The notes: generated by a model not told the origin, from the letters alone. DNA of 64,000 nt from Liriodendron chinense (GCA_003013855.2 ML058387.1:2046001-2110000), one strand, 5' to 3'; shown: positions 44,907 to 56,547, counted from the stretch's first letter. A program made the numbers and translations.

Positions 44907-45431
44907 GCGCGGATTTCCTGCGAAAGCCTTGTGCAGGAAGTTCCTGCATTGGTAACCAAGGTGGGGCCCACAGTGATGGTTTTTGATAAATTCACCCCGT
45001 CCATCCGTTTTGGAAGCTCATTTTAGGATATGAAAACAAAAATGAACCGGATCCAAGACTCAACTGGGCCTCACTAAAGGAAAATGTGGGTAGGTAAATT
45101 ACTACCATTGAAACCTCCCTGGGGTCTACAGTGATGTTTATATGACATCCATACCGTTCATAACGTCACTACTACTGGGATGAACTGGAAACACAAATAT
45201 TATCCTGATTCGAAACTCCTATGGCTCCACAAATCTTTCAACTGTCGAAGTTCAATCCTCACGTTTTCGGCCCAGTAAAGTATTGGATCCGGTTCATTTT
45301 TGTTCTCATGTCCTAAAATGAGCTCCCAAAACGGATGGACGAGGTGGATTTATCAAAAACATTACTGTGGGCCCCACCTTGGTTCCCAGTGCAGGAACTT
45401 CCTGCGCAAGGCTTTCGCAGGAAATCCGCGC
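44907..45431. mobile_element. Foldback element, best preserved, tip GCGCGGATTTCCTGCG
   Basis: 525 bp with almost perfect mirrored tips: 'gcgcggatttcctgcgaaag' at left and 'ctttcgcaggaaatccgcgc' at right. Mirrored halves continue for about 200 bases each ('ccgtccatccgttttgg' and 'ccaaaacggatggacg'). No flanking target duplication is evident. Confidence 0.85.
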
Positions 45432-45473
45432 CCCAGGCCGATCATATGAGACTAATAATGAGGTGGGCCCAAT

Positions 45474-45513
45474 AGAGTTTACTCCGCACGATAAGAGCGT
45501 GCGGGGTAACTCC
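45474..45513. repeat. Orphan foldback right end with terminal hairpin
   Basis: 'gagtttactccgcacg' followed by 'ataagag' and 'cgtgcggggtaact'. The tip alone folds: CCGCACG (45484-45490) pairs with CGTGCGG (45498-45504). Only about 30 bases of core ('gaggtgggcccaat') precede it, so the rest of this element is missing. Confidence 0.7.
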
Positions 45514-45960
45514 GCTTACATCCAGCATATGTCGCTGCCCAGTGGAGCTCATATTTTGAGCGGTACGATAATCGGAGCCGTCCATGTTTTGGAATCAAAG
45601 TTTGACCAAATTTATAATTTTGACGATGAAGATATATACATGAATTTAAAATAATGGAGAAAGATCTCCAATGACTTCACTCAAATCTAAAAATCAGATC
45701 TTAGGATCCTCACTTACAAGTGATTATGGGGAAACAGCCTACAAACGGTAGAAACGAAGATATGGACGGTTAAAATCATCGTACCACTCACCATTTGGGC
45801 TCTAGAAGGCTGCGAAACATGCTCAATAGCAGTCGCGACAGACGTAAAAACAAATATCTCAGTCCCAAGTTTGAAAAAGCATATCCTGTCCCGAGGAAGA
45901 ATCTTCCTCCAGCTAGGACATACAAAATGGGGGTCGGATTGCCCCCTTCCTCAGTCTATA
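45514..45960. other. Unassigned DNA between foldback elements
   Basis: No gene recognised; an open frame at 45795-46022 runs into repeat sequence. From 45965 a half foldback copy of the short subtype begins ('gtggagggcccaccgctat'). Confidence 0.4.
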
Positions 45961-46165
45961 CCGAGCTGTGGAGGGCCCACCGCTATGTATATGTTTATCC
46001 ACTCCGTTCATTCCATTTCTAAGATCAGACCTACCACATGAGACCAAGAATAAGACAGAGATAACGGTCAAATCGGCCACACAAAAATGAGTCATGCATT
46101 TAATGCTTGATGCATTTAATGCAACCCTATCTCAGTATTTGGTTTGGTCCACTTTTGATGCATTT

Positions 46166-46612
46166 GACTCCGCACGCTCTTATCGTGCGGAGTAAACTCT
46201 GTTGGGCCTAGTTGGGCCCACCTAGAATATAAGTGCTTTATCTATTCCGTCCATATGTTTTTCCATCTCATTTTAGGGGTTGAGCCTAAAATTTAAGCAT
46301 ATCAAAATCTAAAGTGGACCATGCCATAGGAAACAGTGGGAATAATGATTTTCACCATTGAAACCTTTCCAAGCCCCACAGTGGTGTTTATTTGTCCTCC
46401 AACCTATTCATAAGATCACATGGATATGGATGAAGGGAAAAAACAAATATCAACTTGATCTAAAACTTCTATGTCCCCCAAGAATTTTTCAATGGTAGAC
46501 GTTAATATACTTCATTTTTTTTCCACCATACTTAGAATTATCCGTTACGATGGATGGACGGAGTGGATCAAATAAGAAAATCACGGTTAGCGTGCGAAGT
46601 TACTACGCAGTC
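46166..46612. mobile_element. Foldback element with hairpin tip, right half decayed
   Basis: The left tip 'actccgcacg' 'ctcttat' 'cgtgcggagt' is a self-complementary hairpin (46167-46193), followed by the core 'aaactctgttgggcc'. The right end is worn ('cggttagcgtgcgaagttac'). Confidence 0.65.
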
Positions 46613-46741
46613 CGCTTCCGAAGATGAGGCGGTTTGGGTAATTACTCGGTGGGATTTGTACTGCTGTAGCCTTTGTTGTGGTTAGTTTTACTAAAAGTTC
46701 AATTTCTCGTCTGGCATATCTTGCGGAGCGGATTGCTGCTA

Positions 46742-47238
46742 AGTAACTCCCCCACACTAGCGTGGGGAGTAAACTCTGTGGGGCCCATAGTGATTTACGT
46801 GTTTTATCCACTCCGTCAAACCATCTTAACAGAAAATTTTAGGTATGGTGTCAAAAAATGAGGCATATCAAAATCTCAAGTGGACCACACCACAAGAAAA
46901 GTGTGAATTGAATGTCTACCATTGAAAATTTTTTGAGGACACAGAAGTTTTGGATCAAGCTGATATTTGTGTTTTCCCTTCATCCATATCCATGTGATCT
47001 TATGAACAGTTTGGATGACAAATAAACATCACTGTAGGGCCTGGTAAGGTTTCAACTGTGGAAATCATTATTCCCACGGTTTCTGTGGCATGGTCCACTT
47101 GAGATTTGGATATGCTTAAATTTTGAGCTCAACCACTAAAATGAGCTGAAAACACATATGGACGAAATAGGTAAAGCACATACATTCTAGGTGGGCCCAA
47201 CTAAGTTTACTCCACACGATAAGAACGTGCGGAGTAAC
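46742..47238. mobile_element. Foldback element with hairpins at both tips
   Basis: Left tip 'taactcccccacactagcg' then 'tggggagtaaactctg'; right tip 'tttactccacacgataagaa' then 'cgtgcggagt'. Each tip is itself a hairpin, and the two 230-bp halves are mirror images. No protein. Confidence 0.75.
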
Positions 47239-47299
47239 GACGAGTAAATATAGCCGCGCCTCAGGGCTATTGCAGACAAAATTCCTAACTCAAATACAC

Positions 47300-47770
47300 T
47301 ATAAAAGTAACTTTATGGGCCCACCATGGATATATGTGTATTATCCACGCCATCCATCCTTTTTTATAGATCATTTTAAGGATGATCCCATAATTGCAGC
47401 TTATCCGAAAGCTCAAGTGGACCACACCACAGGAAACAGTGGGAATAATGATGTCCACAATTGAAACCTTTATTGGGCCTGTTTATTTATCATCCAACTT
47501 GTTCATAAGGTCACATAGACATGGATGAAGAAAAAAATAAATAAATATCATCTTGGTATAGACTTCTGTGGCCCTAAGAAGTTTTCAACTGTAAGCATTC
47601 AATTCCCATTGCTTCCTATGGTATGGTCTACGTACTTTAGCTTTTGATATGGTTAATTTCCGAAAGCATACCATAAATGAGCTGACACAAAACGGACGGA
47701 TGGCATGGATAAGGCCCCGAACATCACGGTGGGCCCCCAAAGAATTTACTTAGTACGCTATAACTCAGTA
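47300..47770. mobile_element. Foldback element
   Basis: 'atgggcccaccatggatata' at left, 'catcacggtgggccccca' at right, then 'gaatttacttagtacgc', related to the tip of 42684-43151. Confidence 0.7.
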
Positions 47771-47844
47771 CAAATCCGCTTGGGACGTGGATTGTGTAAT
47801 ACCCGGGCCGTCTCAAGCTCGGCACGGGCAGGGGCTTTCAGTGG

Positions 47845-48490
47845 CCACCGTGATGTATGCATTTCATCCACACCGTCCATCCATTTTTCCATATCATTTT
47901 AGTGTACAAGCCCGAAAATGAAGCAGATCCAAAGCTCAAGTGGGCCACACCTCTGGAAGCAGCGGTGATAATGAGATCGATGTAGTCATATACATGGTCC
48001 GTTGAATTTAGTCACGTAACTTGTCCTGCGCTTTGGTGTATTTTTATTTATTTTGGAAAATGCTGGGGTGACGTGAGATCTACTTCTCTTGTGTAAACGA
48101 TTTCATGTGCATCAGATCCACCGTCCACCTGGTGCATCACTTCATGGTTGGCCTTGAACCCAACATGACCCAATACAAAACTCTCGTGGGCCTCACCAGG
48201 AAAACAGTGCAAATCATGCCTAAAACCTCTAATTTTAGTAGCGTGGCCTCCTAAATTTCGGAACATTATGATTTTTTTTTTGGAAATTCGCTTCTTGGTG
48301 GTGATTAGTCTTAGATAAACGGATTGGATGGTATATATAAACCAAGGTGGGTCCCACACTCAACCAATGGTAGCCGTCCCATCCCAACGCCAACGTGGGG
48401 ATCTCATGCAGCTGATGGACGGGGTAGATCTCATGCACGAAAACGCCCACGGGGTAGATCTCATGCACGATTTTAAGATCCAGGTCCACC
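47845..48490. repeat. Foldback-related half copies
   Basis: 47845-47970 is one half of a foldback element ('ggccaccgtgatgtatgc' to 'caagtgggccacacctct'). 48060-48400 holds further degenerate phrases of the same vocabulary, with a duplicated 'ggggtagatctcatgcacga' at 48420-48471. Confidence 0.5.
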
Positions 48491-48699
48491 AGATGAACCG
48501 TCTTGATTTACTCCAGACGTAACTGAATATTTCATGACTGAAGCAAAGATGTTTTTCCTGATTCGATGCGCCTGTGGCAACACCGGTCAGTCCCGTTGAC
48601 CCCTCAGCCGAGACATATCGAACAGGACAGATGGACGGTCAGATGAATTTATTTAACGTCTATGATTTTTGGACATAACTATTAAATAATAGTTATATA

Positions 48700-49075
48700 T
48701 ATATATGGACGTGTGGATCTCGAGGTGACTAAAAGTCCTACTGTGATATATATATTTTACATCCACGCCTTCATCCGTTTTTTCAGCTCACTTCAGGGCA
48801 TGATCCAAAAAATGAAGCAGGTCCAAATCTCTGGTGGACCACACCTCAAGAAACAGTGATGATTGAACACCCACCATTGAAAACCTCTTCAGTTACACGA
48901 AAGTTTTGTATCTAACTGATAATTTGTTTTCTCTTCATCCACCACGTCTGAGTGATCTTATCAGTGGGTTGGATGGCAAATAAACATTGCAGTCGGCCCT
49001 AGGAAGTTTTTAACGGTAGGCATTCCATCACCATCATGTGGTATGGCCCACTTAGAGATTTGGATATGGGGCGCG
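48700..49075. mobile_element. Foldback element, right end lost
   Basis: 'ctgtgatatatatattttac' and 'ccacgccttcatccg' open the left half. The right half runs to 'cacttagagatttggat' and is cut off where the next element begins. Confidence 0.6.
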
Positions 49076-49505
49076 TGTGGATCCTTGACTGTGGAGCCCA
49101 CCATAATATATTTGGCATACATCCGTGACGTCCATCTGTTTTGACAGCTCATTTTAGAGCATGATCCAAATCTTAAGTGGACCACACGATAGGAACATTG
49201 GTGATTAAATACTCACCATTGAAAACTTCTTAGCAACCACCCGAATGTTTATTTGCCATCCAAACTTGATGATAAAGTCACAAAGAACTGGATGAAGGGA
49301 ACACATAAACATCAGCTTGATACAAAACTTTTATGGCCCATTAAAAGTTCTTGATCGTCGATCACTACTATTTCCTAGACTGTAGTGACTGTGGTCCACC
49401 TGAGATCACTATTATTTCATTTTTGGGATCATGCCTTAAAATGAGCTTTCAAAATAGATGGATGTAAGGCACATACATCATGGTAGGTCCACAGTCAGGG
49501 TGAAT
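49076..49505. mobile_element. Foldback element, tip GGATCCTTGACTGTGG
   Basis: Left tip 'ggatccttgactgtgg', right tip 'ccacagtcagggtgaatcc'; mirrored halves contain 'aagtggaccacacgat' and the diverged 'gtggtccacctgagat'. Confidence 0.7.
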
Positions 49506-50092
49506 CCCCGGTCCACTGATTTTAGATCCGCTTCATTTTTAGGTCATGCCCTAAAAGAGCAGGCAGAATCATACATCACGGTGGTCAAACAATCAAGTAT
49601 CCACCGAATCTGCGTCTTATATTTTTTTGCCCCAGACCCAACCTGCTGCGATTTTAGCTGGACCCCACATATTTAATAAGGGGCAGATCCAATGCAAGGC
49701 TTTGTACGATTAAAAAATAAAATAGATGCGAAGGTAACATCAACCATTGAATTCAAATCCTATCATGCACTCAATTAAATGCTCTCAATCTCCTGAGTTG
49801 GGCCTGTCTACCATATTAAAGAAGTTTTAAATATCATTCCTGTCCTCCCAAACCTTACCTACACATCTAAACGATTATACCCATTTTAGGAATTCCAGAC
49901 CCAACTTATGAGATTCTTGGGACAGATCTAGGTCAGATATGGCCAGGTTTAGGTGAAACCAAGGTGTAACAATAGTTAACCCCACATGATGCATGGCTAA
50001 AATCCTATGGCATGTCTGCCTTAAAGGCATTGTTCACATGTGGATGACTAAACTTAATATTAACATTATTAGAAAGGTAATTTTTTGGATGC
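49440..50092. repeat. Dispersed direct duplication, copy 1
   Basis: About 650 bp, repeated at 53258-53925 in the same orientation with only scattered differences (about 95% by eye), including 'cctgctgcgattttagctgg' and 'gcaaggctttgtacg'. It covers the end of a foldback element plus unrelated flanking DNA. Confidence 0.85.
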
Positions 50093-50299
50093 TTTTTTTT
50101 TTTTTTTTTATGAAGAGACAAGAATAAGCACGCATATCAGTTTCAGGTGAACTTTCACATTCATACATTTCTTTCTGCCAATATATCACATTCGGTCTTG
50201 CCAACTTTCACATGCATCCACTAATTAATTTGAAACTTAGTATGTTAGTTAACTACCTTACTAGGCCTAACTTAGGCTTACTTAGGTTGGGTCCATCCA

Positions 50300-50700
50300 T
50301 TTAATAGCCGAGGAAAGGTGAGATCAATGGGTCCATGGTGAATTCATTTTAGGTTGGCTGAAATTAGACCCACTTAAAAACTAAGGAAATGTGAGGTCAA
50401 TGGGTCCATGGCGAGTTTATTTTAGGTTGGCCGAAATTAGACCTATTAAAAGGTATGGAAAGGTGAGGCCAATAGGTCCAGGATGAGTTCATTTTAGGTT
50501 GACTGAAATTAGACCCATTTAAAAGCTGAGGAAAGTTGAGGTTAATGGGTCTATGGTAAGTTCATTTTAGGTTGGCTGAAATTAGAACCATTCAAAAGGT
50601 GAGGAAAGGTGAGGTCAATGGGTCCATGGTGAGGTCATTTTAGGCTGGCTGAAATTAAACTCATTTAACAGTTAAGGAAAGGTGAGGTCAATCATAGGTG
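50300..50700. repeat. 73-bp minisatellite, about 5.5 copies
   Basis: The unit contains 'aatgggtccatgg', 'ttcattttaggttggctg' and 'aaattagacccat'. Unit starts fall at about 50330, 50402, 50474, 50547 and 50620. Units differ by several bases each. No coding content. Confidence 0.9.
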
Positions 50701-50928
50701 GTCTTAAAACTGATTAATTAACCACTCAGGACTGATTAATTTAATAAACATGCATATTGACATATAATTCTTTTTTTTGTTTTTTTGTTTTTTTGTCTAA
50801 TGACTCATCTGGTTGACCTAGCTAACCCATTTACAACCTCAAATGAAATGGCTTGATCGAGGTAGAAGATCCTTAGCACCATTGAGTCATGCTCTATGAA
50901 TTTGTTTTAGTGATTTGCCATCTAATAC

Positions 50929-51098
50929 TAGGGCTGTTCAAAAAATCGACTCAACCGATAAAACCGACCGAATCGGACCGAACCGATTGATTTCAGTCGG
51001 TTTTCGAATCTATTTCGGGTCGGGTCGGTTTTTTAATATAAAAAATCGAGAGTGTCGGTTTGTAAAAATTATAAACCGTTTTCAACCGAACCGAACCG

Positions 51099-51183
<85 letters not shown>

Positions 51184-51927
51184 AGGTTAGCCCTACTTCA
51201 ATATTTACATGAAATCCACTAACCATTAAGGTGCCACCCCAAGTTAGGCCCAAGATTGAAATATCATCTTTATCTGTAATTCAAGTGGGCAACACCAAGA
51301 AAAAGAGTTTGGAGGATAATGTGGCATAGTACACTATTTCTAATTGTGTGGTCCACCTGTATCAAAGATGACTGCTGGTTTTTCATATTTAGGCCTAAAA
51401 TTGGGTTAGTCACCTGCTAGTTGTAGTGGATTTTTAAAATGCATGATAGTGGGGCCTATTTAAACTACATTACCAATTACCTCATGTCAAGTAAAAGAAT
51501 TTTACGTAGACACCGACTTTGCAGCATAGTGAGGGTGCGAATTAGGGTAACAGTTCAGTGGGTGTTATCCTAACTATGTGGAACCACCTTGATGTATGTT
51601 TTGTATATCCATTCCATTCATCTGTTTTCATTTATCGTTTTAGGACATGGTTCCAAACCTCGAGAAGATCCAAATCTCAAGTAAACAATACCATTGGAAA
51701 CAATGATGAATAACTATTAGAAGCATTTTATGGGCCATAAAAGTTTTAGATTGAGGCCTAAACCGATAAAACCAACAAAACCGAACCGACCCGAGTTTAT
51801 CCGGTTCGGTTCGATTGGTGATGATTCATCGGTTCGGTTCGGTTAGTTAAATATTCAAAACCGACTAAGTCGGTTCGGTTGGATATTTTCCCTCAAAACC
51901 GAACCGACCGAACCGTGCACAGCCCTA
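50929..51927. mobile_element. hAT-type MITE with perfect 8-bp target duplication
   Basis: 999 bp with ends TAGGGCTGTTCA and, reverse-complemented, TAGGGCTGTGCA. The 8-bp direct repeat TCTAATAC flanks it exactly (50921-50928 and 51928-51935). Subterminal regions are packed with ACCGA/TCGGT words on both sides. The interior holds a (TG)n(AG)n tract at 51106-51178 and foldback-type sequence. No transposase. Confidence 0.92.
51106..51178. repeat. Compound (TG)n(AG)n microsatellite
   Basis: About 17 TG units directly followed by about 19 AG units. Confidence 0.95.
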
Positions 51928-51935
51928 TCTAATAC

Positions 51936-53257
51936 TGACATGTATCCTTTTTTTCTTTCTCGTAGCAATAAAAAAGCTTAATAATGCGTGCTAGGATATG
52001 CATGTAACATTTACTAAGTCGATCAATTACACCATTTCATGTAGGACATGAATTCAAAATCGATATTGATACAAAACTCAAGTGGACCACACAATAAGGA
52101 ATAGTGAGAATGACAATGATACCATTGAAGCCATCGTAGGGCTCATTGTGACATTTCTAAGATATCAACTCGTTCACAAGGTGATTACATCCTTAGATCA
52201 AGTAAAAAACCAAACATCAACCTTATCAGATCTTTTGCCGCCTTAGGAAGGTTTAAATGGCTTGCGTCTCGTTCCCCACTGAATGCATTTAGGATCACGT
52301 CCTAATATGAGTTGGCACAAATGATAACATCGTTCCCAACAACATGAGAAGTTGAGATCCTAACTCATTGATAGATGGTAATCAACCCATGTAATAGATT
52401 AATAGATACAGTTAGATTATAATCTACCCATGTAATAATTTATTACTTTGTGCTTGCTTTTATTACCAGTTTCAAGCTTGAATGAATGAGGGTTGAGTTA
52501 AGTTGGGGGCCAATGTAAAACTCGTGCCATAACTTTCACTAAGAAAGTTGGACAATTGAATTCGTGACCCCTTAGTAGAGGAGAATGGCCAAATAGGATT
52601 CATGCAGCTGATTTCAATTGATTAAGATAAGGCTTAAGAATCTTAGATAATGATACTGATGATGATGAGAAGCTGAGATTCTTCATGCATTGTTCCACAT
52701 TGGTGTTTGTGCCTGCGTGTAGATATGGATGGCTTAACACGTGTGTTAGATTAGCAAACCCTAAACAAAAGCTCAATGACAAATCTGCTTCTCCACATTT
52801 TCTCAGGTTGGAAATTTCGGGAGTGATTTTTAGATTTAGACATTTCTCTTGTGATGTTATCAGAAAAAAATCCCTGCTGAAAAATATAGAATAGAATATA
52901 TTATAAATATTTATAACAGATAAATAAATAATTTTAAAATTTAAATATATACATATAAAAGGAATTCTTCAATTTCTAAATATTTTTTCATGTTAAATTT
53001 GCAAAAAGTATCAGATCTACTGAAATTTCAAAAATATTGCGATATTATGGTGATGATATCATTTGGTCAAATTTTCATGAAAATATCGTGAGAATTTCAA
53101 AATCTCCTTAGATATTTGCCAATGGAAGGGCCCTCCACCTATTTCAAAAGTGTACGATGAGACTTTAAGAAATGAGCATGCGTGAAATAGTCAATTGAAT
53201 CTAAAACTTTTGTGGTCCACCTGAGATTTTATCTATTTCAATTTTGGGATCATGCCT
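51936..53257. other. Gene-free DNA
   Basis: AT-rich, no gene recognised. A foldback-type phrase 'caagtggaccacacaataag' at 52080 marks one more decayed half copy. Confidence 0.4.
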
Positions 53258-53925
53258 TAAAATGAGCGAACAATATGGATGTAAGGCATATACATCATGG
53301 TGGGTCCACAGTCAAGGATTCATCCGGGTGAATCCCCGGTCCACCGATTTTAGATCCGCTTCATTTTTAGGTCATGCCCTAAAATGAGCCGGCAGAATCA
53401 TACATCACGGTGGTCCAACAATCAAGGATCCACCGAATCCGCGTCTTATATTTTTTTGCCCCAGGCCCAACCTGCTGCGATTTTAGCTGGACCCCACATA
53501 TTTAATAAGGGGCAGATCCAATGCAAGGCTTTGTACGATTAAAAAATAAAATAAATGCAAAGGTAACATCAACAGTTGAATTCAAATCCTAGCCTGCACT
53601 CAATTAATGCTCTCAATCTCCTGAGTTGGGCCTGTCTACTATATAAAAGAAGTTCTAAATATCAATTTTGTCGTCCCAAACCTTACCTCCATCTAAACGA
53701 TTATACCCATTTTAGGAATTCCAGACCCAACTCAGGAGATTCATGGGACAGATCTAGGTCAGATGTGGCCAGGTCTAGGTGGAGCCAAGGTGTAACAATA
53801 GTTAACCCCACATGATGCATGGCTAAAATCCTATGGCATGTATGCCATAAAGGCATTGTTCACGTGGACGACTAAACTTAATATTAACATTATTTAGAAA
53901 GGTATTTTTTTCGACCTTTTTTTTT
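53258..53925. repeat. Dispersed direct duplication, copy 2
   Basis: Partner of 49440-50092. Both copies end at a poly(T) stretch (50093-50110 and 53917-53938). The spacing between copies is 3.8 kb. Confidence 0.85.
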
Positions 53926-54904
53926 TTTTTGTTTTTTTTCCCGATTGTCCTTCATTCTTGGTGAGTAAGATCGTATAAACGGTTTAGATCATTGAAACAT
54001 ATCCCCCTCCTGTACGGAATTTGCATGTCAGCAAACAGCCAAATAGGAAGTTTGGTAATGATATGGATATTGACACGCAGCATAATACAGCACATGTGCG
54101 AGCTGGGTAGCAGTGGGTCCTTGAAGATGAGTGTGTGTGAAAAAACAAGGATGGTCCCATCATTATGCGGCCCACCCTATAAATAATTTGTTTAAAAGAA
54201 ATCATCAATGGTAAGAATTAAATGTACGCGTGTGGCCCACCATATGAATTGATGGTCCTGATTTTTTCTGCCAACATTCATCTTCATGGTGGAGGCCACC
54301 TTATTCAACGGTCAGATTTCCTAAAACCTGGAAGGTTGGCACGTGTGCTGCGTTTTATGTCATGTCCAAGTACTTTCCTGGGAGTTATATCATACTCAGG
54401 AATGATATGACGCTTAATACGCAGGCACTTTGAAATTGTTCGCATAGCATGCATTAAGTCAAATAATACCGGTTAAATTTTGGGACCCACCATAGCTAGC
54501 TTACAATCCCAAAACTATATTGGTTAAACAATCCTGACCTCTGATTCGTGAACACTTGTTTGTTTAAATAGGACCGTGGCTTTGTTTCATTTTGAACCGT
54601 CCAATAAATGCCCACGAATATGATAGTTAGTCAATCAAATAATTTTAATTTTTGGTTCATGCTACATCTAGATCAGGAATTATATGCCATGTATGCAATT
54701 TCCTAGTAATTTTTATGTGTATGAGTATCAACTGTCACGCTCCACCAGAGCATCAAAGTTGGCATTTCTTTGCAACCCACGTGCATATCAATAATAGCTA
54801 AAGAAGGTACGAAACGCATCTTATTGTCAAAGTTGGAGAAAAGGGACTCCCGGTGGACCACACCATATACGGGCCATGGGATGGACGGACGTGGATTAGC
54901 TACC
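53926..54904. other. Gene-free DNA
   Basis: No gene or structured repeat recognised. Confidence 0.35.
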
Positions 54905-55335
54905 GACGGCTTCAGCAGCTATCTCCCTACTGAAGCAACATCACCAAGTTATGTGGGCCTCACCATGATGTATGTGTTGTATCCACACCGTCCATCCATT
55001 TGGAGAGATCATTTTAGGGCATGAGCCAAAGAACTGATCCAAATCTCAAGTGGACCTCACCACAAAACAGTGGAGATTGAAGGCCTACCACTAAAATTTT
55101 CTCAGGGGCCACAGAAGTTTTCGATCAAGCTGATATTTGTGTTTTTCCTTTGTCCATGTCTGTGTGAACTTATGAACAGGCTGGATCTGAAATCAACATC
55201 ATGGTGGGCCCTAGGAAGGTTTCAAAGGTGGACGTTACTCCCCACTGTTTTATGCGGTGGTGTGGATACAACACATGATGGCCCCCACAGAACCTGGTGA
55301 TGTCACTTTAGTAGGAGATAGCTAATGAAGGCGAC
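54905..55335. mobile_element. Foldback element, tip CTTCAGCAGCTATCTCC
   Basis: The left tip 'ggcttcagcagctatctcc' is mirrored by 'ggagatagctaatgaaggc' at right. The core is 'gggcctcaccatgatgtatg' and the decayed mirror 'acacatgatggcccccac'. The tip is unrelated to the tips of the other foldback copies. Confidence 0.75.
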
Positions 55336-55454
55336 GGGACATCACATTGATTGGATAATATTTACCATTTGATTGATGGGCTAAGTTTGTCTTAACCACT
55401 CATATGTAGGTCCCAATATTAGACTGCTACAATGTCCAGCTTGGGTTAACCAAC

Positions 55455-55570
55455 GGTCTCGATTAATGGCCCAGCTGGCCCAATGGTAGACGCTCTGCGA
55501 ACGTAAAGTCCAGGGTTCAAGTGCCCATGTAAGGTGTGTTAGAAAAAAGAAAAAGAAAAAAAAAACACCA
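55455..55570 (+). repeat. tRNA-derived SINE
   Basis: A-box-like 'tggcccaatggtaga' and B-box-like 'gggttcaagtgcc' about 40 bases apart, followed by 'gtgtgttag' and an A-rich tail with an (AAG)n run at 55577-55608. The anticodon arm and acceptor stem do not close, so it is not a working tRNA. Confidence 0.65.
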
Positions 55571-55657
55571 AAAAAGAAGAAGAAGAAGAAGAAGAAGAAG
55601 AAGAGAAGAGAGAACTTGGGTTAACCCCAACTCGAGTGCCATTGGCTCAACTATAAC

Positions 55658-55944
55658 TAGAGCTGTACACAAGCCTGAGCTGAACCAAGCTTTGCACTAG
55701 TTCGGCTTGGTTTAGTTAGCGGGAGACCTAGGCTCGCACTTGGCTTGGTCATCGAGCCCGATTGGTAGGCTTGGCTTGATTTTGTTGAGCTTTCGAGCCA
55801 TATTCGAGCCTGTTTTAGTTTATTCAAGCTTCAAGCTTTCAAGCCGAGCTTTCGAGCCACTATCAAGCTTGGGCGTTGCCCAGGGCTGGAGAGAGGTTGG
55901 CTGTCGAACAAGGTTAGGCACTGCTGGAATGGCTAGGCGATGAG

Positions 55945-55978
<34 letters not shown>

Positions 55979-56322
55979 GAGAAGATACAGTGGAGGTGAG
56001 AGGGATTAGAGGGTTGTGGTCCTTATGGAGGCTGAAATGTGGTCAGGCAGCCGCAGGTGAGGGTGCGGCTATTAGGGTTTTTTTTTTAAAACATTTTTAT
56101 ATATTATATAATAATATTAATATATGATATATTTTAAATACCGAGCTTGCACACAAGCCGAGCTGAATCAAGCCCGGTTCAATCCGAGCTTGAATTGAGC
56201 TCAGGCTAGGCTCAAGTTTGGTTTGAATTTTCAACGAGCCCATAAATTAGGTTCAGCTTAGCTTATTCAACCCTACGAGCTGATCGAGCTTTTCGAGCTA
56301 GCTTGATTCGTGTACAACTCTA
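55658..56322. mobile_element. hAT-type MITE with near-perfect 8-bp target duplication
   Basis: 665 bp with ends TAGAGCTGTACAC and, reverse-complemented, TAGAGTTGTACAC. Flanking direct repeats ACTATAAC (55650-55657) and ACTAGAAC (56323-56330) match at seven of eight bases. CGAGCT words are frequent in both subterminal regions. A (GA)n tract lies near 55950. No transposase. Confidence 0.85.
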
Positions 56323-56534
56323 ACTAGAACTTTAGGTCTGGTCAAATTAGGATTATTGGATGCTTGTTATTAGAATACATTGAATCCAAATCACATGGTA
56401 AATAGGAATCAATGCAAATTGGCATCCTTAATTGTTTTTAGTTGTTTGTAATTAAAATACACTAGAATTCAAAAATTGTGTTTGGATACCTATATTTGAA
56501 ATACGCTAAGTAAATTGATTTAATACCCCAGATT
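56323..56534. other. Older repeat split by a LINE
   Basis: Related to 21410-21700 ('cactagaat', 'aattgtaataa'). It continues at 56991 beyond the LINE insertion. Confidence 0.55.
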
Positions 56535-56547
56535 AATATATGTGACA

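Noticed and set aside
50300..50700. Possible CRISPR-like array
   Set aside because: Direct 73-bp tandem units without unique spacers, in a plant nuclear genome; an ordinary minisatellite.
55455..55530. Possible tRNA gene
   Set aside because: A and B box wording is present, but the cloverleaf does not close and an A-rich tail follows, so it is a SINE.
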